A stretch of 64,000 nt of DNA from assembly GCA_030674155.1 (NCBI GenBank), contig CM060320.1:20446824-20510823 (forward strand), written 5' to 3'. The notes beneath the pieces were generated by a model. It had not been told where the DNA came from. It did no database searches and saw only the letters and a list, made by a program, of their open reading frames with translations. Below, one piece after another: positions 59,741-64,000 of the stretch (positions within the stretch are counted from its first letter, which is position 1; every line of letters begins with the position of its first letter). The translations under genes and the position numbers were made by a program. Origin of the DNA: Stramonita haemastoma. Its lineage: Eukaryota; Mollusca; Gastropoda; Neogastropoda; Muricidae.

Positions 59741-61917
59741 GCCTTTTGGTGGTGGGGTTCCTTTAGGAGAAAAGGGTTAGCGAGCAGTAGAATGGCGATG
59801 TGTTAATCCCTGGTTTATTCCACACATCTGATCTTTGACTTGGTGTCGATTTATCACCTCGGGTATTCCCTGAGGCGTGTGATGCTGATGACTTACCGGA
59901 AATTGTGTTGCGTTCACGTGAATCAGCAACAAAGATTAATTTTTAAGTAGTTACTCATAATGTATGAGTATGCACACACTTTACACACGAATGGTTGGTA
60001 ATACGATCTCTATCCTAGAAATATAAGAATAATTCTCTCTATCTTTTTTTTTTTATACAAGTGTTAAGCAATTCTCGAACCCACCTCCTTTTGTTAACAT
60101 CCAGCAATAAAATCGGAGAGCGAAAAGGAGAAAGAAAACTAGCTATGCATACGTTAGTTTATCAGTCGGTTTATCTGTCAAAAACTGTGGAAAACTGTGA
60201 TGTGAATTTAAGAAATCCGAGTTTTAGTTCAACAAGAAGGTAGTGCTGCATGCAGAATATTCCATATACACTTCAATACATTCACTAAAGCAAAGACAAA
60301 GATGCACCAAATATGTAAGACATGATTTCTAAGAATCTAGAAGACAGCAGAACGGTAAAATGTGTCTCAGTATTTGTTTGTGCTATGTATAGACGTAACA
60401 TGCTGATCAGGCTTGAGTTCTTATTGCTGATGCAATTCAAAGCCGGCTGCTGTGAAAATGCAATTACCTCGATAAGTGTTTAAATTGGCTGTTATTTTTT
60501 TTTATATATGTCGAATCACGTCAAACTAACGCACAGATTGGCTCCTAGGTGAGCAGACATACTATTTGATACCTAAGCTGGGCTGGCGTGAAATTTTCAA
60601 TCATGCAGGATTTCAAAACTAATGAGATTACACTCCTGCTGCCGCCCCCTCTCCCTCTCCCTGCCCCCCTCTCTCTCTCTACATATATATATCTCAATTC
60701 TGGAAAGTATATTGGTATCTTTATTTCTTTTGAATGATTATTATGCACCAAGTTTCTGTCCTTATATTCAGTCTTGTTACTGCTTCTTCATGAATTAAAA
60801 GAAATCATAAAGTTTTTAACTGAATGATTGAAGAAATCACGAATAAGCCAGATAAATCGATCAATAAACAGACACTTGAATGATACAAAATATCACAAAA
60901 TAGATAACCATTTTTCACTACTCATTGAAAAGTTAATTAGCATGTACATTCTCTCCTTTTACCACACAGCAACCTTACATTTGGGAACTGATCTGCAGCT
61001 GACCCCGGAAAAAAACACCAAGCAGTTGAATGATTAAACAAAAAGTGTTGTAATAATGTTTCATCTTTGTCTAGCTGTCAAGAATACAGCCGCTGTTTGT
61101 GTCTGATTGTTGATCAATATATAAAAAAAAAGCTCTTAAAACTATCGTAGCACACAGCTTGTATTTCATACTAAATCAATTAAATATTTCGTAACTATTA
61201 CCGTCTTACTTTAAAAGATAACTAATTCAAAGTTCTGTATGTAAGTATTACTTGTTTGCCCACAACAACGAATCACAACATGTTCTGGCAAATTCAATGG
61301 ACACATTTCAAGCATAAATGAAGTTTCATGCAATGAGGTACATTTAAACTCAGAATACCCAGTTTCTACGTTTTTCCTAGGACTTTCCTCTTCTCATATC
61401 CAAACAGTCCATAAACAAGAAATGTCAAAGAGTGGAACTACAGCTCACAGTACCCATCTCCCCTTTTTCTTTTCTGACACCCTTTCTACTGTATATTCTT
61501 CTCTCTGCATGTCTAATGATCCGTCTCACGGACAGCTCAATCACATACATTAAAAACACCTTAATTCATTTGAAAAGATCATGCCTGTCAACCATATGTT
61601 CAATCCATTATATGACGAGCGTCATATGTGGTGATTGCTTCTATGCATTTTCTTTTCGGTTAAACTATATCATGGTTCAGATGGCATTGCAGAATACACA
61701 GACAACGGCCTCCACCAAGTCCGGGCTTTCTGAGGGGTTTTAAGTTACACTCCGAGCCATTAATTGTTAGCTGCGTCTGAAACGGATAATTTACGTTGTG
61801 ATTTCTTTCTCACTTTCTATGTCCCCTGCTGAGCCAAGTGAATGAACCTTCTTTCTCATAAACCAAGGTGTCGTGTCATTAAAATGATTTAATATACAAC
61901 ATTCGTCTCTCTGTCGT

Positions 61918-61920
61918 CTG

Positions 61921-61972
<52 letters not shown>

Positions 61973-61992
61973 CTCTCTCTCTCTCTCTCTCA
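61918..61992. repeat. (CT)n microsatellite
   Basis: CT units with a few breaks. Confidence 0.95.
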
Positions 61993-62249
61993 TAGGTACA
62001 GGGGGAAAATACCAAAAGAAGCCAACTAGATTGCTGCTTAAGTTCCTACAGTTGTTTTGTGCTGCTGCAAGGAAAGGATATCAAATAACATCTAAAAGGT
62101 TCTATACCTTTATCTATAAAATCATGGCAATGTTTTTTCGTTCCTCGGCTAGACGTCAGAGGTTTGCCAATAGTAAAAATTTCCGTATGACTCTGCTTTT
62201 GCCCACCATTAAGGTAGCTGCATTCCGACTTCGGGGATGTCTAAATGCC

Positions 62250-62488
62250 GTTCCTACCGGCGAAAGGCAGAGCTGGTTTTAGTGTGTGCACAAGATGCTT
62301 GCGTGCCTTTGCACACGAGGCCTCTTATCCGAAGGACTTGTTGGGGAATGGAGTCAGTGCTGATATTAACTCCAAGGGGAGAATCCCTTCCAAACGGGCG
62401 GCTCAGTGGCGGCTCAAACCTAAGCTCGAGGTTGGGACGTCAAATCACGAGCGCAGCGCTCTAACCACTAGGCTATCCCGCCCCTCAG
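62250..62488 (-). mobile_element. SINE A, minus copy
   Basis: Reverse strand reads GGGGCGGGATAGCCTAGTGG, then the A core without part of GATGAGAC..AACCGAGG. Next to it, 62213-62237 resembles the end of repeat family D (CTGCATTCCGACTTC). Confidence 0.85.
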
Positions 62489-62802
62489 TTCATAGCAATG
62501 ATACATGTTACTGAAGAAAATAAACTTATGGACAAAATATTTGGAAATTTCAAAGGGAAAATATTTTCTGGAACAACTTATCACAAAGCAATTATCATTC
62601 TTATCGAATTAATAATGTACCAGATCTGCACTTTCATGTCATATGTATTCCAAGGGTTTGACAATGTCCAGAATTTACTGAGTCATACACTCAACAAATG
62701 TCAATGATCTCGTTTTATGACCTGTTAATTAGTAAACATTCTTGAAAAAAAAAGTTTGTCATTGTTATTGAACTTTCTCTGCTACAAGCACACAAACATA
62801 CA

Positions 62803-62807
<5 letters not shown>

Positions 62808-62861
<54 letters not shown>

Positions 62862-62900
62862 ACTCTCTCTCGTTTGCTCGCTCGCTCTCGCTCTCTCTGC
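62808..62900. repeat. (CT)n and CGCT-rich tract
   Basis: About 25 CT units, then CTCGCTCG units. Confidence 0.95.
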
Positions 62901-63665
62901 CCTCTATAGTTTTTTTTCTCGCTATTTCTCTCCCCCCTCCCCCAAATCTTTCTTCTTCACCTTAAGTTATGCACGTGCAAATGTTGTCCCTTTACCTTTT
63001 AGTTATTGCTTCTATGGGTTTTTCTTTTAAGAAATGATCATGGCTTATACCCCCCCCCCCCCCTTTCCTACTCATCTTCATGCAAACAAAATCATCAATG
63101 TGCAGTCTTCTACAACTATGTTTCCAATGATCGTGACTCCTGCAACCAGCCTGATACCTTCTACCCCCGCTTCGCACCTCTCTCTATTTTTTTCTTCTTC
63201 TCTTAAACGCATTAAGTGTGTCTTTGGGTGAGACCTTACAGTATCAGTTGTTTTTTTCCTTAGAATCTTCCATTACTCCAGACCTACTTCTTTACATTCT
63301 TCCTCTCCCTCCACAAATGTTGTCTGTGGGGTTCAGATGTTGGGTGGCACCATTGCATCCTTGGTTTACGACTTGGCCTTTGCCACTGATCGCAACAAAA
63401 AGGATTCGGTGACTTCTTCTGCATGTAACACCATACTTCCTTTAAATTGCAAGAAAAGGATGCAGTGTGTGGGGGTAAGGGGTGAGGTGGGGCGGGGGGT
63501 GGTCGGTTGCGTACATGTGAGCCGCATTTAAATCTGAATTAGCTTGCAAATACATCCGTGTGAATGTGTCTGCAAATCTGTCTGAGGGCATTCACTTGTC
63601 TCGGTATGTCGGGTCACGTTGACCTAAGCAGTTGCCCCATTCCATCGAAGTGTATGGAACCACTT

Positions 63666-63666
<1 letters not shown>

Positions 63667-63724
<58 letters not shown>

Positions 63725-63842
63725 ACAGAAAGAGACAGAGAGAGACAGAGAGAGACAGAGAGACAGAGACAGACAGAGAGAGACAGAGAAGAGAGAGAGA
63801 GAGAGAAGACAGACAGACAGACAGAGACAGAGACAGAGAGAG
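63667..63842. repeat. (GA)n-(CAGA)n tract
   Basis: GA run followed by mixed CAGA units to 63842. Confidence 0.95.
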
Positions 63843-64000
63843 GCAGATGGCTGGTCGTCAAGGTCAAGAAAAAAGTGGAGGCGGAGACAAATGAGATGGA
63901 CGACTGATGTAAACAGAGGGAAAGGGATGGTGGATGTTGTCGTAGTGGGTATGCACCCCTAAAAGAGGCGATACCTTTTTCTTCCTTGCCTATCTGTTTC

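Overview
This is a eukaryotic nuclear window. It has spliced genes with canonical GT/AG introns, very low coding density, dense dinucleotide microsatellites and many dispersed tRNA-like SINE copies. The repeat spectrum (SINE families with a shared GATGAGAC..TAAACCGAGG core, (CA)n and (GA)n everywhere) and the two gene families suggest a lophotrochozoan, most likely a gastropod mollusc. That placement is an inference from style, not from a database match. I saw no viral, toxin, CRISPR or bacterial feature.

Two genes can be reconstructed, both on the minus strand. Positions 15133 to 7011 hold a nine-exon NAA40 (NatD), the N-alpha-acetyltransferase of histones H4 and H2A. Intron phases are consistent except at the last junction, which is one base short. 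Its introns are full of tandem repeats. Two of these have amplified the 3' splice sites of adjacent exons: three copies at exon 6 and about thirty copies of a 30-32 bp unit at exon 7.

Positions 36448 to about 22989 (possibly to about 20500 with the 3' UTR) hold the 3' part of a multidomain type I membrane protein. In order it shows a split FN3 domain, two VWC domains, an FN3-like module, two more VWC domains, a Cys-containing module with an RKRR site, two FN3 domains, and a transmembrane helix with a short basic tail. Most exon junctions are phase 1. The 5' exons were not found. Seven exons of this gene, and one junction of NAA40, are short by one or two bases relative to their phases. Most of these gaps fall in G or C runs, which points to under-called homopolymers in a long-read assembly more than to pseudogenes.

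The rest (1-6900, 15350-20400, 36500-64000) has no recognisable exon. It contains at least six dispersed repeat families (A to F), two LINE 3'-end fragments, minisatellites at 42.1-42.66 kb, a long AT-centred inverted repeat at 54.5-55.07 kb, a tandem duplication at 58.0-59.0 kb and many microsatellites. SINE B copies carry clean target-site duplications, and one is nested inside a SINE A copy.
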